Positions 7,630-14,963 of a stretch of 24,753 bases of DNA are shown piece by piece. Source of the stretch: Actinomycetes bacterium (GTDB lineage: Bacteria; Actinomycetota; Actinomycetes; Actinomycetales; Cellulomonadaceae); assembly GCA_023460255.1 (NCBI GenBank), contig JAEWQZ010000145.1, forward strand, positions 1 to 24,753, given 5' to 3'. The notes under the pieces are model-generated. The model ran no database searches and was not told where the DNA came from. It saw only the letters and a program-made list of their open reading frames with translations. Position 1 is the stretch's first letter. Every line of letters begins with the position of its first letter. The translations under genes and the position numbers were made by a program.

Positions 7630-9765
7630 GTGCGCCGTGTCGTCGCGCTGATCGCCGGAGTGGTCGTGGTCGTCGTCGGGCTGCCCTCGGCCGCCTCGGC
7701 AGGAGGAGCCGGACGTGTCGAGGCGACCGCCACCGTGACCGGGGAGCTCCAACGCCTGGCCGTCGACCTGCTCGACGGCAGCGGGCTCGAGATCGCCGTG
7801 GTCGTCCCGGAGCGCGGGCACGCGGTGCGTGTGCAGTCGGCGGACGTCGCCGACGTCGCCACCGGGTCCGTGGTCGAGGTCGAGGTGGTCGAGGACACCG
7901 CTGCCGCCCAGGACGTGCTCGACGTCGACGGCGGTGTGCAGGTCGAGGAGGTCGACGTCCTGTCGGCCCCTGAGGTCGACGTCCGCACGATGGACCTCGA
8001 CGCCGCGGGGCTCGCGGCGGCGGTCGACGGCGGGACGCGGCCCGTCGCGGTCGCCACCGGCCGCTTCACCGGTCAGCCGGCGAGCGGGGTCACCACCAGC
8101 ACACTGTCGTCGGACATCACGAACTCGGTCAGCCCGTACTGGAACGAGTCCACCGGGGGGCGACTGTCCTTCTCCGTGGCACGGTCGGGAGACCTCGGGA
8201 CCTACGGCAACGGGCCGTCCTCCTCCGCCGGCTGCACCACGACGTTCATCCTCGCCGTGCTCGACTGGGCGACCAAGGGCCTGCGCGCCTGGGAGATCGG
8301 CGACCCCTACCACGTCGTGCTGTACACGCCGCAGACCGCCTGCGGCTTCGCCGGGGTCGCGCACGTCAGCGACGGCGGTGCGGCGTGGATCAACGGCGCG
8401 TCCAACCGCTGGCAGACGACCGCCCACGAGCTCGGGCACACCCTGACCCTCGGCCACTCCGACACGCTCGTGAAGTGCCCCGCCCAGGACGGCGCCTACG
8501 AGCTCTGCACGCACGGCGAGTACGGCGACGCGTACGACGTCATGGGCACCGGCGTGGGCGGCCCGGGCCTGCTCAGCGGGGCCCAGCTGGACGGGCTCGG
8601 GCTGGTCCCCGCCGATGCCATGGTCACCGTCACCGACTCGCGGCAGGTCACGCTCGCGCCGGTCGGCGGGATGACCGGGCAGCGGTTCCTGCGCTTCAGC
8701 ACCGGTGGCGCGTCCTACTACGTGGAGTACCGCGCGAAGGTCGGCCGGGACAGCGACCTCGGCTCGACGCGCAGGGGCTGCCCGAGCGGCTACAGCGGCT
8801 GCAGCCTGACGGTGTACCAGCCGGGCGTCATCGTGCGCCGCGTGGACCACTTCGGCGACGGCGAGTCCACCTACCTGCTCGACGCCGACACCTCCGCCGG
8901 GTGGTTCGCGCTCGACCCCGGCGAGACGTTCCGCACCGCTGACATGACCGTCGCCGTACGCGTGACGTCCGCCGACCAAACCGGCGCATCGTTGTCGGTG
9001 GAGGTGGTCGACACCTCGCCGCAGGTCCCGTTCCTGCAGATCGTGGCGAGCCCGGACGTGACGGGCAACCGGATCGGCGACCTGTTCGCGGTCGACCAGG
9101 CCGGCCGCCTGTTCCTCTACGGCGGCATCGGCGGCGGGCGCGTGGCGCTCACCAGGATCTACGGCACCGGCTGGGACGGGCTGCGCGTCTTCGCCCCCGG
9201 GGACTGGAATGGTGACGGGCGCGCCGACCTCGTCGCAGCGGACGGCGCGGGTGACCTGTGGCTCTACCCCGGGACCGGCGCCGGGAGCTTCGGCGCGAAG
9301 TCGAAGATCGGCCGCGGCTGGAACGGGTTCCGCATCGTCCCCGCCGGCGACATGAACGGCGACCGACGCGCGGACCTGCTGGCCATCGACCCGCAGCAGC
9401 GGCTGTGGCTGTACCCCGGCGACGGTGCCGGCAGCTTCACCCGGCGGATCCAGGTGGGCAATGGCTGGGGCGGGTTCGAGCTCTACGCCGCGGGTGACGC
9501 GAACAGGGACGGCCGCAACGACATCCTCTCCATCGACTCGGCCGGCCGGCTCTGGTACTACGCCGGCCGAGGTGGCGGGTACTTCGCGATGCGCAAGCAG
9601 GTGGGCAACGGCTGGCTCGGCTACGGCTTTGCCTCCGGGGCGGACCTGAACGCCGACGGCTACGGGGACCTCGTGGGCCGTGACCCGGGTGGCAGGCTGT
9701 GGTTCTACGCAGGCCGCTACGGCGGAGCCTTTGCGATGCGGCAGCAGATCGGCACCGGCTGGTAG
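7630..9765 (+). CDS. Secreted metzincin-type metalloprotease with C-terminal FG-GAP repeats
   Basis: 711 residues from the GTG at 7630, which has GGGGGAGGG at 7616-7624; an upstream in-frame GTG at 7609 is less well placed. The signal peptide is Met-Arg-Arg, then a Val/Ile-rich core and Ala-Ser-Ala near 22. An acidic segment to about 150 may be a propeptide. The protease domain carries His-Glu-Leu-Gly-His-Thr-Leu-Thr-Leu-Gly-His at 266-276, with zinc ligands His266, His270 and His276, and a Met-turn at Met305 (Tyr-Asp-Val-Met-Gly). This fits gametolysin/M11-like metzincins, although residue 8 of the motif is Thr rather than Gly. Residues 470-711 are five repeats of about 48 residues with Asp-x-Asn-x-Asp-Gly-type calcium loops, ending in Gly-Trp. 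Function is secreted or surface proteolysis; the substrate is unknown. A paralogue starts at 11717. Confidence 0.8.
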   Translation: MRRVVALIAGVVVVVVGLPSAASAGGAGRVEATATVTGELQRLAVDLLDGSGLEIAVVVPERGHAVRVQSADVADVATGSVVEVEVVEDTAAAQDVLDVDGGVQVEEVDVLSAPEVDVRTMDLDAAGLAAAVDGGTRPVAVATGRFTGQPASGVTTSTLSSDITNSVSPYWNESTGGRLSFSVARSGDLGTYGNGPSSSAGCTTTFILAVLDWATKGLRAWEIGDPYHVVLYTPQTACGFAGVAHVSDGGAAWINGASNRWQTTAHELGHTLTLGHSDTLVKCPAQDGAYELCTHGEYGDAYDVMGTGVGGPGLLSGAQLDGLGLVPADAMVTVTDSRQVTLAPVGGMTGQRFLRFSTGGASYYVEYRAKVGRDSDLGSTRRGCPSGYSGCSLTVYQPGVIVRRVDHFGDGESTYLLDADTSAGWFALDPGETFRTADMTVAVRVTSADQTGASLSVEVVDTSPQVPFLQIVASPDVTGNRIGDLFAVDQAGRLFLYGGIGGGRVALTRIYGTGWDGLRVFAPGDWNGDGRADLVAADGAGDLWLYPGTGAGSFGAKSKIGRGWNGFRIVPAGDMNGDRRADLLAIDPQQRLWLYPGDGAGSFTRRIQVGNGWGGFELYAAGDANRDGRNDILSIDSAGRLWYYAGRGGGYFAMRKQVGNGWLGYGFASGADLNADGYGDLVGRDPGGRLWFYAGRYGGAFAMRQQIGTGW
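9037..9762 (+). repeat. FG-GAP/VCBS-type repeat module, copy 1
   Basis: 242 codons from Gln-Ile-Val to the final Gly-Trp. Five units have calcium-loop cores Asp-Val-Thr-Gly-Asn, Asp-Trp-Asn-Gly-Asp, Asp-Met-Asn-Gly-Asp, Asp-Ala-Asn-Arg-Asp and Asp-Leu-Asn-Ala-Asp. It is clearly homologous, unit for unit, to 10762-11484 and 13013-13738. Confidence 0.85.
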
Positions 9766-9811
9766 CGAACCCGCCGTGCTCGCCGGCCCGGGTGCGCGGG
9801 TGTGACGTAGA

Positions 9812-9842
9812 TTTCACCCGCTGCGCTCAGGTTCTTCACCCG
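9812..9842. promoter_or_regulatory. Two TTCACCCG direct repeats
   Basis: TTCACCCG occurs at 9813-9820 and 9835-9842, 22 bases apart, close to two helical turns. The second copy lies within the spacer of the FliA-like promoter. The same octamer forms the right arm of the palindrome at 23784. This is a candidate regulator site with no known binder. Confidence 0.3.
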
Positions 9843-9852
9843 AACGGCCGAT
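9826..9852 (+). promoter_or_regulatory. FliA-like promoter upstream of the beta-helix gene
   Basis: CTCAG at 9826-9830, then 16 bases, then GCCGAT at 9847-9852. As I recall it, the FliA consensus reported for motile actinobacteria (Actinoplanes) is CTCA(A)-N15-17-GCCGAA, one base different in the -10 part. The start codon is at 9907. Confidence 0.45.
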
Positions 9853-9906
9853 GGCACAGTGACGACCCCGCGCGCACGAGCGCGGCACCGACACCCTGGG
9901 AGCTTC

Positions 9907-11487
9907 ATGCGTCGGACGACGATCCTGATCGCCATCCTCGCCCTCGCCGCGACGGCGGTGCCGTCCGCCACCGCGGCCGTGCCCGGCGCGACGCCCGCCG
10001 GCCCGTCCGCGACGGCCATCGCGGCGGCGACGGGCGTGACCGACGGCCGGTCGCTCACGCCGATGGCCGGGGGCTGGGTGACGACGAGTGGTACGACCAT
10101 CGCCGACCGGGTCATCACCGGCGACGTCACGTTCACGGGCAGCAACCTCACGCTGCGCAACGTGCGCGTGACCGGCCGGCTCGCGCTGCGGGGCGACAAC
10201 GTCGTGGTCGAGAACGCGAGCGTGGGCGCCCTCACGCTCTCCGGCACAGCCGGCGCGCGGGTGCGCGGCGTCGACATCTCGGGCAGCCCTGGGCAGGACG
10301 GCGTCCACATCACCTCCGACACGGGGCGCGCCTCCGACGTCCTGCTGGAGGACGTCTGGATCCACAACCCGCAGGTGACTGCCACCTCGCACTACGACGG
10401 CATCCAGGTGCGCGGCGTCGACGGGCTGACGCTGCGCCGCGTGGTGGCCGAGCTGGGGGCGTGGAAGCCGCAGTACAACGCGGCGCTCTTCCTCGAGGAC
10501 GCGAACGGCGGGAACAGCCACGTTCGCGTCGAGGACTCCACGTTCGTCGGCGGCGGCTACACGATGTACTCCTTCGCGACGGACGTGCGGGTCAGCCGCA
10601 CGACCCTCTGCGGCGGGCGGTGGGGTGCCCTGTTCCCCGAGTCGCTCGTCCTGGAGATCGCCGAGTTCTCGCGTGTCACGGACTCCTTCGGAACCGCCTT
10701 GTCGCTGGCGTCACTGCACCCCGACGGCGGTGCCCCACGCCCGGTCCTGCCCGCCCGGCAGATCGCCGCGAGTGCGGACCTCGACGGGAACGGCCTCGGC
10801 GACCTGCTCACCGTGGACCAGAACGGGCGGCTGTTCGTCTACGGCGGTCAGGGCGGCGGCCGCATCGCGCTGACCGAGGCGTTCGGCACGGGCTGGGGAG
10901 GCATGTCCGTCTTCGCGCCCGGCGACTGGAACGGTGACCGCCGCGCAGACGTCGTCGCCACGGATGCCAAGGGCGACCTCTGGCTCTACCCGGGCGACGG
11001 CGCGGGTGGCCTGGGCGGGCGGAAGAAGATCGGCCACGGCTGGAACGGGTTCCGCATCGTGCCGGCCGGCGACATGAACGGCGACCGGCGGGCGGACCTC
11101 CTGGCGATCGACCCGGTCGGCAAGCTCTGGCTCTACCCGGGCGACGGCCGCGGCAGCTTCACCCGGCGGATCCAGGTCGGCAACGGCTGGCTGGGCTTCG
11201 AGCTCTACGCCGGCGGGGACGGCAACCGGGACGGCCGGATGGACATCCTCTCGATCGACCGGGCGGGGCGGCTCTGGTTCTACGCGGGCCGCGGCGGTGG
11301 CTACTTCGCCCAGCGCAAGCAGGTCGGCCACGGCTGGAGCGGCTACCGGTTCGCCTCGGGCGCCGACCTCAACGGCGACGGTGCCGGCGACCTCGTGGGT
11401 CGGGACACCCAGGGCCGGCTGTTCTTCTACCCCGGTCGGGGCGCCGGCACCTTCGGCTCGCGGGTCCAGATCGCCAGCGGCTGGTAG
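9907..11487 (+). CDS. Secreted right-handed beta-helix protein with C-terminal FG-GAP repeats
   Basis: 526 residues from the ATG at 9907, preceded by GGGAG at 9898-9902. The upstream in-frame GTG at 9859 would place 16 extra residues before a normal signal peptide (Met-Arg-Arg, Ile/Leu/Ala core, Ala-Thr-Ala near 23). Residues about 60-270 show repeating short strands with Asn and Val ladders (Asn-Leu-Thr-Leu-Arg-Asn-Val, Val-Val-Val-Glu-Asn-Ala, Val-Leu-Leu-Glu-Asp-Val), typical of right-handed parallel beta-helices of the pectate-lyase superfamily. No catalytic set could be identified, so it may bind or cleave a polysaccharide. Residues 286-526 are the same five-unit module that ends the two flanking proteases. 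It is probably exported and may be motility-linked, given the FliA-like promoter; that link is inference. Confidence 0.75.
   Translation: MRRTTILIAILALAATAVPSATAAVPGATPAGPSATAIAAATGVTDGRSLTPMAGGWVTTSGTTIADRVITGDVTFTGSNLTLRNVRVTGRLALRGDNVVVENASVGALTLSGTAGARVRGVDISGSPGQDGVHITSDTGRASDVLLEDVWIHNPQVTATSHYDGIQVRGVDGLTLRRVVAELGAWKPQYNAALFLEDANGGNSHVRVEDSTFVGGGYTMYSFATDVRVSRTTLCGGRWGALFPESLVLEIAEFSRVTDSFGTALSLASLHPDGGAPRPVLPARQIAASADLDGNGLGDLLTVDQNGRLFVYGGQGGGRIALTEAFGTGWGGMSVFAPGDWNGDRRADVVATDAKGDLWLYPGDGAGGLGGRKKIGHGWNGFRIVPAGDMNGDRRADLLAIDPVGKLWLYPGDGRGSFTRRIQVGNGWLGFELYAGGDGNRDGRMDILSIDRAGRLWFYAGRGGGYFAQRKQVGHGWSGYRFASGADLNGDGAGDLVGRDTQGRLFFYPGRGAGTFGSRVQIASGW
10762..11484 (+). repeat. FG-GAP/VCBS-type repeat module, copy 2
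   Basis: 241 codons, starting Gln-Ile-Ala and ending Gly-Trp. Five calcium-loop cores: Asp-Leu-Asp-Gly-Asn, Asp-Trp-Asn-Gly-Asp, Asp-Met-Asn-Gly-Asp, Asp-Gly-Asn-Arg-Asp and Asp-Leu-Asn-Gly-Asp. The middle of the module (about 11040-11115) is nearly identical to copy 1 even at DNA level. Confidence 0.85.
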
Positions 11488-11716
11488 CGGCGCCGAGATG
11501 GGGACCGCGTAGGTCGGCCAGGTTCACCCGGTCGGCCCACAGCGGACGGGCCCGTTGCGAAATCGTGACCACCGGCCGCACGGAGGCGGCCCGTCGCCGG
11601 GGCGAAGTCCCCTCGGATGCGGGTCCGGCGGCGGTACCGTCCCTCGCAGGACGCCGCCACCGTCGGCAGCGACGGGGGCCTCGCCTGGGGGCGGGCGGCA
11701 GGGGAAGAGGTGCGCG

Positions 11717-13741
11717 ATGAGGCGCTGGGTTCCGGCTGTGCTGACCTGTGCCGTGCTGCTGGCCGCGACGCCGTCCGCGGCGGGCGCGGCGGATGCCGTC
11801 GGTGCCGGGGGTGGGATCCCGACGGCGGTGGCCGCGGGGGACGACGACGTCCGCCCCGCGCCCGACGTCCGCGCCGGGGCTGACGATCAGGTCCTGACGA
11901 CGGCTCTCGCCCAGGTTCCCGCCCAGCTGAGCGAAGCCCCGCCGGTGCTGGGCGCCCACGCGGTGCGCGTCCGCGTCGGCAGGATCGGTTCGCAGGCGAC
12001 CGACGGTGTGACCGCGGCCGAGGTCGCCGCCGAGGTCACGGGCGAGGTCACGGCGTACTGGAGCGACTCGACGGGCGGGGCGCTGTCCTTCTTCGTCCCG
12101 AACCAGGGCACCCTGACCACGTACGGCTCGTGGGGAAGCCTGTCGACGTGCACCGACGCCCAGATCATCGGGTTCCTCAACCATGCCGAGCAGAGCATCG
12201 CGGTCCCGTCGGGGATCTTCGGGCCCGGTGAGCACGCCGTCGTCTACACGCCCGAGGTCGCGGCCTGCGACTTCTCGGCGATCAGCTACCTCGGTGACGG
12301 CGGCGTCGTGTGGATCAACGGCAGCGGCACGGGCGCCGGGCCGCGGTGGGTGACGATCGCGCACGAGCTCGGGCACACCCTGACGCTCGGTGACTCCCAC
12401 TCCCGCGTGTGGTGCGCAGCCACGGCGGTGCGGCCGACGGCCGCCGATGGCACGTCGGCCCAGTGCATCGACGGCTACCAGGGCGACGCGTACGACGTGA
12501 TGGGCTTCCGCACCGACGGCCTGCCGGGGCCGCTGAACGCCGTGCACCTCGACACCCTCGGCCTGCTCTCGGACGCGAGCACCGAGTGGGTGGACGGCAC
12601 GCAGACTGTCGTGCTGCAGCCCGTCGGCGGGCTGACAGGCAAGCGTTTCGTCGCCTTCGAGACGAACCTCGCCCGGTACTACGTGGAGTTCCGGTCCCCG
12701 GTCGGGCGTGACGCGGACCTCGCGACCGGTCGCTACGGGTGCCCCTACGGGGCCTACGACTGCCAGAACCAGGCTGCGTTCACCGGGGGCCTCGTCGTCC
12801 ACCGCGCCGACGCGCAGGGCATCGGGACGGAGTCCTTCCTGCTCGACGCACCCGCCGGGGACCCGGAGTACGACTGGGAGAACGGTGACTGGTGGACGCT
12901 GCCGGCGGGCTACACGTTCACGACGGCGAACGGCGTCGTCAGCATCGATCTCCTCGACCACACCGTCGACGGTGCCCAGGTGCGGGTGAGCATGCCGTCG
13001 ATCCCGATCGACCAGATCGTGATGACGCGTGACGTGACGGGCGACGGCAAGGCGGACGTCTTCACGGTGGATGGTGCCGGGACGCTGTACCTGTTCCCCG
13101 GGACGGGCAATGGTCGGTTGGGTGCGATGCGTCGGTTCGGTCCTGGGTGGGGTGCGATGCGGGTGTTCGCGCCGGGGGACTGGAGCTCCGACGGGCGGTC
13201 GGACCTGGTGGCGGCGGACGCCGCGGGTTACCTGTGGATGTACCCGGGCAACGGTGCCGGTGGCCTGGGTGGCCGGGTCAAGATCGGCAACGGGTGGAAC
13301 GGGTACCGGATCGTGCCGGCGGGGGACATGAACGGCGACGGGCGGGCGGACCTGCTGGCGATCGACCCGGCCGGGCGGTTGTGGCTGTACCCGGGGGCGG
13401 GGCTGGGCAAGTTCGGCCGTCGGGTGCAGGTCGGCAACGGGTGGACCGGGTTCGAGCTGTACGCGGCCGGGGACGCCAACCGGGACGGGTGGATGGACAT
13501 CTTGTCGATCGATGCGGCGGGCAAGCTGTGGTACTACGCCGGGCGTGGGGGCGGGTTCTTCTGGATGCGGCAGCGGGTCGGGCACGGGTGGAGCGGGTAT
13601 GAGTTCGCCTCCGGTGCGGACCTGAACCGCGACGGGTACAGCGACCTGCTGGGCCGTGACCCGTCGGGTGCGCTGTGGTTCTACCCCGGCCGCCACGGGG
13701 GCACCTTCGGCGCCAAGGCGACGATCGCCAACGGCTGGTGA
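11717..13741 (+). CDS. Secreted metzincin-like protease with Asp at the third zinc position and FG-GAP repeats
   Basis: 674 residues from the ATG at 11717, preceded by a purine-rich GGGGAAGAGG at 11701-11710. The signal peptide is Met-Arg-Arg-Trp, a hydrophobic core, and Ala-Gly-Ala near 22. The protease domain is paralogous to that of the 7630 gene, sharing Trp-Ile-Asn-Gly, Ala-His-Glu-Leu-Gly-His-Thr-Leu-Thr-Leu-Gly and Tyr-Asp-Val-Met-Gly (Met-turn Met262). The zinc motif reads His216, Glu217, His220, then Asp226 where the paralogue has His; His228 follows two residues later. Snapalysin-type metzincins use Asp as third ligand, so activity is still plausible. Residues 433-674 are the shared five-unit calcium-loop module, ending Gly-Trp. 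Codon use changes within this module (see findings). I saw no FliA-like promoter; TACCGT at 11635-11640 is a weak -10 candidate. Confidence 0.8.
   Translation: MRRWVPAVLTCAVLLAATPSAAGAADAVGAGGGIPTAVAAGDDDVRPAPDVRAGADDQVLTTALAQVPAQLSEAPPVLGAHAVRVRVGRIGSQATDGVTAAEVAAEVTGEVTAYWSDSTGGALSFFVPNQGTLTTYGSWGSLSTCTDAQIIGFLNHAEQSIAVPSGIFGPGEHAVVYTPEVAACDFSAISYLGDGGVVWINGSGTGAGPRWVTIAHELGHTLTLGDSHSRVWCAATAVRPTAADGTSAQCIDGYQGDAYDVMGFRTDGLPGPLNAVHLDTLGLLSDASTEWVDGTQTVVLQPVGGLTGKRFVAFETNLARYYVEFRSPVGRDADLATGRYGCPYGAYDCQNQAAFTGGLVVHRADAQGIGTESFLLDAPAGDPEYDWENGDWWTLPAGYTFTTANGVVSIDLLDHTVDGAQVRVSMPSIPIDQIVMTRDVTGDGKADVFTVDGAGTLYLFPGTGNGRLGAMRRFGPGWGAMRVFAPGDWSSDGRSDLVAADAAGYLWMYPGNGAGGLGGRVKIGNGWNGYRIVPAGDMNGDGRADLLAIDPAGRLWLYPGAGLGKFGRRVQVGNGWTGFELYAAGDANRDGWMDILSIDAAGKLWYYAGRGGGFFWMRQRVGHGWSGYEFASGADLNRDGYSDLLGRDPSGALWFYPGRHGGTFGAKATIANGW
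13013..13738 (+). repeat. FG-GAP/VCBS-type repeat module, copy 3
   Basis: 242 codons, starting Gln-Ile-Val and ending Gly-Trp. Five calcium-loop cores: Asp-Val-Thr-Gly-Asp, Asp-Trp-Ser-Ser-Asp, Asp-Met-Asn-Gly-Asp, Asp-Ala-Asn-Arg-Asp and Asp-Leu-Asn-Arg-Asp. It uses many more GGG, GGT, CGT and TTG codons than copies 1 and 2. Confidence 0.85.
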
Positions 13742-13836
13742 CCGCCTGACCACCCTGGCGGGCCGCGGACGGAACGGGGTGGGAGGAGCCGCGGCATCGC
13801 GGGCCGATCCGGCTCTCGACGTCGGGCGCGTGCCGG

Positions 13837-14955
13837 TCAGGTGGACGGGCGCCTGAGCGTCGGGGCCTGGAACAGCCACGGGACGCCGACCATGCCCGCG
13901 AGGCGATGGATCCCGATCGCGGCGGCGATGAGCAGCGCCGAGACGACGGGGGTGAACAGGAACCCGAGGATCGGCGAGCCGCCTTCGACGCCGGAGCGCC
14001 CCTCGCCGTCGCGCGTCAGCCAGACGACGAGGGTCAGGATCAGTGGGTGCACGACGTAGATCGGCAACGTGCGACGGGCGAGGTAGGCCGACCACTCCCG
14101 CACCCGAGAGCTGCGGGCCAGTCGCACCGACGCCAGCACGAACGTCAGGACCCCGAGCACGCTCGCGCCGTAGCTCCACTGCTCGGGCGCGCCGCCGATG
14201 CCGTAGAGCCACGCGGCCGCGGCCACGAAGCCGAGCGCCGAGACGAGCGGCAGGGCGCGACCGCGTGCGCCCGCCACCGACTCGACGAGCGGACGGGCGA
14301 AGCAGCCGAGGAAGAACCACACGCCGAACCAGCAGAGCCGTGTGAGGGTGGTCACGAGATCGTCGGGGAGCACGGCCTCCGTGACGTCGTCGACGGAGGT
14401 CGCGCCGAGCCAGGCCACGAACGAGAGCACGAGGACCACGGCGCCGTGGGAGCGCAGGAGCCGCGCCACGAGGAAGAACGCGACGAGCGTCGTGAGGTAC
14501 CAGTACGCCGAGCCGCCGTACGCGGCTGCCTCCCACTGCGCGAGCGTCGCGCCCCACGGGTCACCCGGGCCGTGCCCGTAGCCCCAGCCGTAGGCCGGCC
14601 CGTAGGCGAGGGACCACAGTACGAACGGCCACAGCAGGTCGGCGAACCGCCGTCGTCCCAGCAGGCCCCACGGGCGGCCCAGCGCCTGGACGGCCAGCAC
14701 TCCGGAGACGAGGAAGAAGAGCGGCATCCGGACGGGCAGGAGGTACGTGCTGATGCCGCGCCAGAGCTCGGCGCCCCAGTCGGTCGACCCCGGGAGGAGG
14801 TAGGCCGAGCCGGTCAGCGAGACGTGGTAGATGACCACCAGGATGATCGCGAGCGCCTTGGCCGTGTCCACCCAGTGCAGGCGCGGCGCGTCCCCGGCAG
14901 AGCCACGGGCCTCGTCGGGGCCCGCGGGTGCCGGGGACACCGCGCGGTCGATCAT
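13837..14955 (-). CDS. Membrane acyltransferase, acyltransferase-3 family
   Basis: 372 residues, last gene of the minus-strand operon. The ATG at 14955 lies eight bases past the stop of the oxidoreductase; no clear ribosome-binding site is visible, so coupling to the upstream gene is likely. Near residue 27 it has Trp-Val-Asp-Thr-Ala-Lys-Ala-Leu-Ala-Ile followed by the invariant His of Val-Ile-Tyr-His, then Met-Pro-Leu-Phe-Phe-Leu-Val-Ser-Gly and about ten hydrophobic helices, with Pro-Ile-Tyr-Val-Val-His-Pro near the end. This is the integral-membrane acetyltransferase fold without an SGNH domain, as in fucose 4-O-acetylase-like proteins. It probably O-acetylates a lipid-linked or exported sugar unit of the same polysaccharide. 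Its target is not visible from sequence. Confidence 0.85.
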   Translation of the reverse strand: MIDRAVSPAPAGPDEARGSAGDAPRLHWVDTAKALAIILVVIYHVSLTGSAYLLPGSTDWGAELWRGISTYLLPVRMPLFFLVSGVLAVQALGRPWGLLGRRRFADLLWPFVLWSLAYGPAYGWGYGHGPGDPWGATLAQWEAAAYGGSAYWYLTTLVAFFLVARLLRSHGAVVLVLSFVAWLGATSVDDVTEAVLPDDLVTTLTRLCWFGVWFFLGCFARPLVESVAGARGRALPLVSALGFVAAAAWLYGIGGAPEQWSYGASVLGVLTFVLASVRLARSSRVREWSAYLARRTLPIYVVHPLILTLVVWLTRDGEGRSGVEGGSPILGFLFTPVVSALLIAAAIGIHRLAGMVGVPWLFQAPTLRRPST

Positions 14956-14963
14956 GGGCTACG

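Noticed and set aside
5181..8069. Very long open frame on the minus strand opposite the acyltransferase
   Set aside because: Low-complexity Arg/Pro/Gly/His-rich translation with no motifs, antisense to a clear gene; an artefact of high G+C third positions.
11488..11716. 229-base gap before the second metzincin gene searched for a gene, hairpin or promoter
   Set aside because: Only an 8-base direct repeat GGTCGGCC (11512, 11530), a loopless palindrome at 11546-11555 and a weak TACCGT were seen; no coding frame with support.
13742..13836. Terminator between the third FG-GAP gene and the convergent acyltransferase
   Set aside because: Only a 6-bp stem (13786-13791 with 13810-13815) with an 18-base loop is visible, not distinguishable from chance in this G+C-rich DNA.
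11369..14557. Long minus-strand open frame of over 1000 codons opposite the FG-GAP genes
   Set aside because: Its apparent repeats mirror the FG-GAP repeats of the real genes on the plus strand, and it overlaps the true acyltransferase in another frame.
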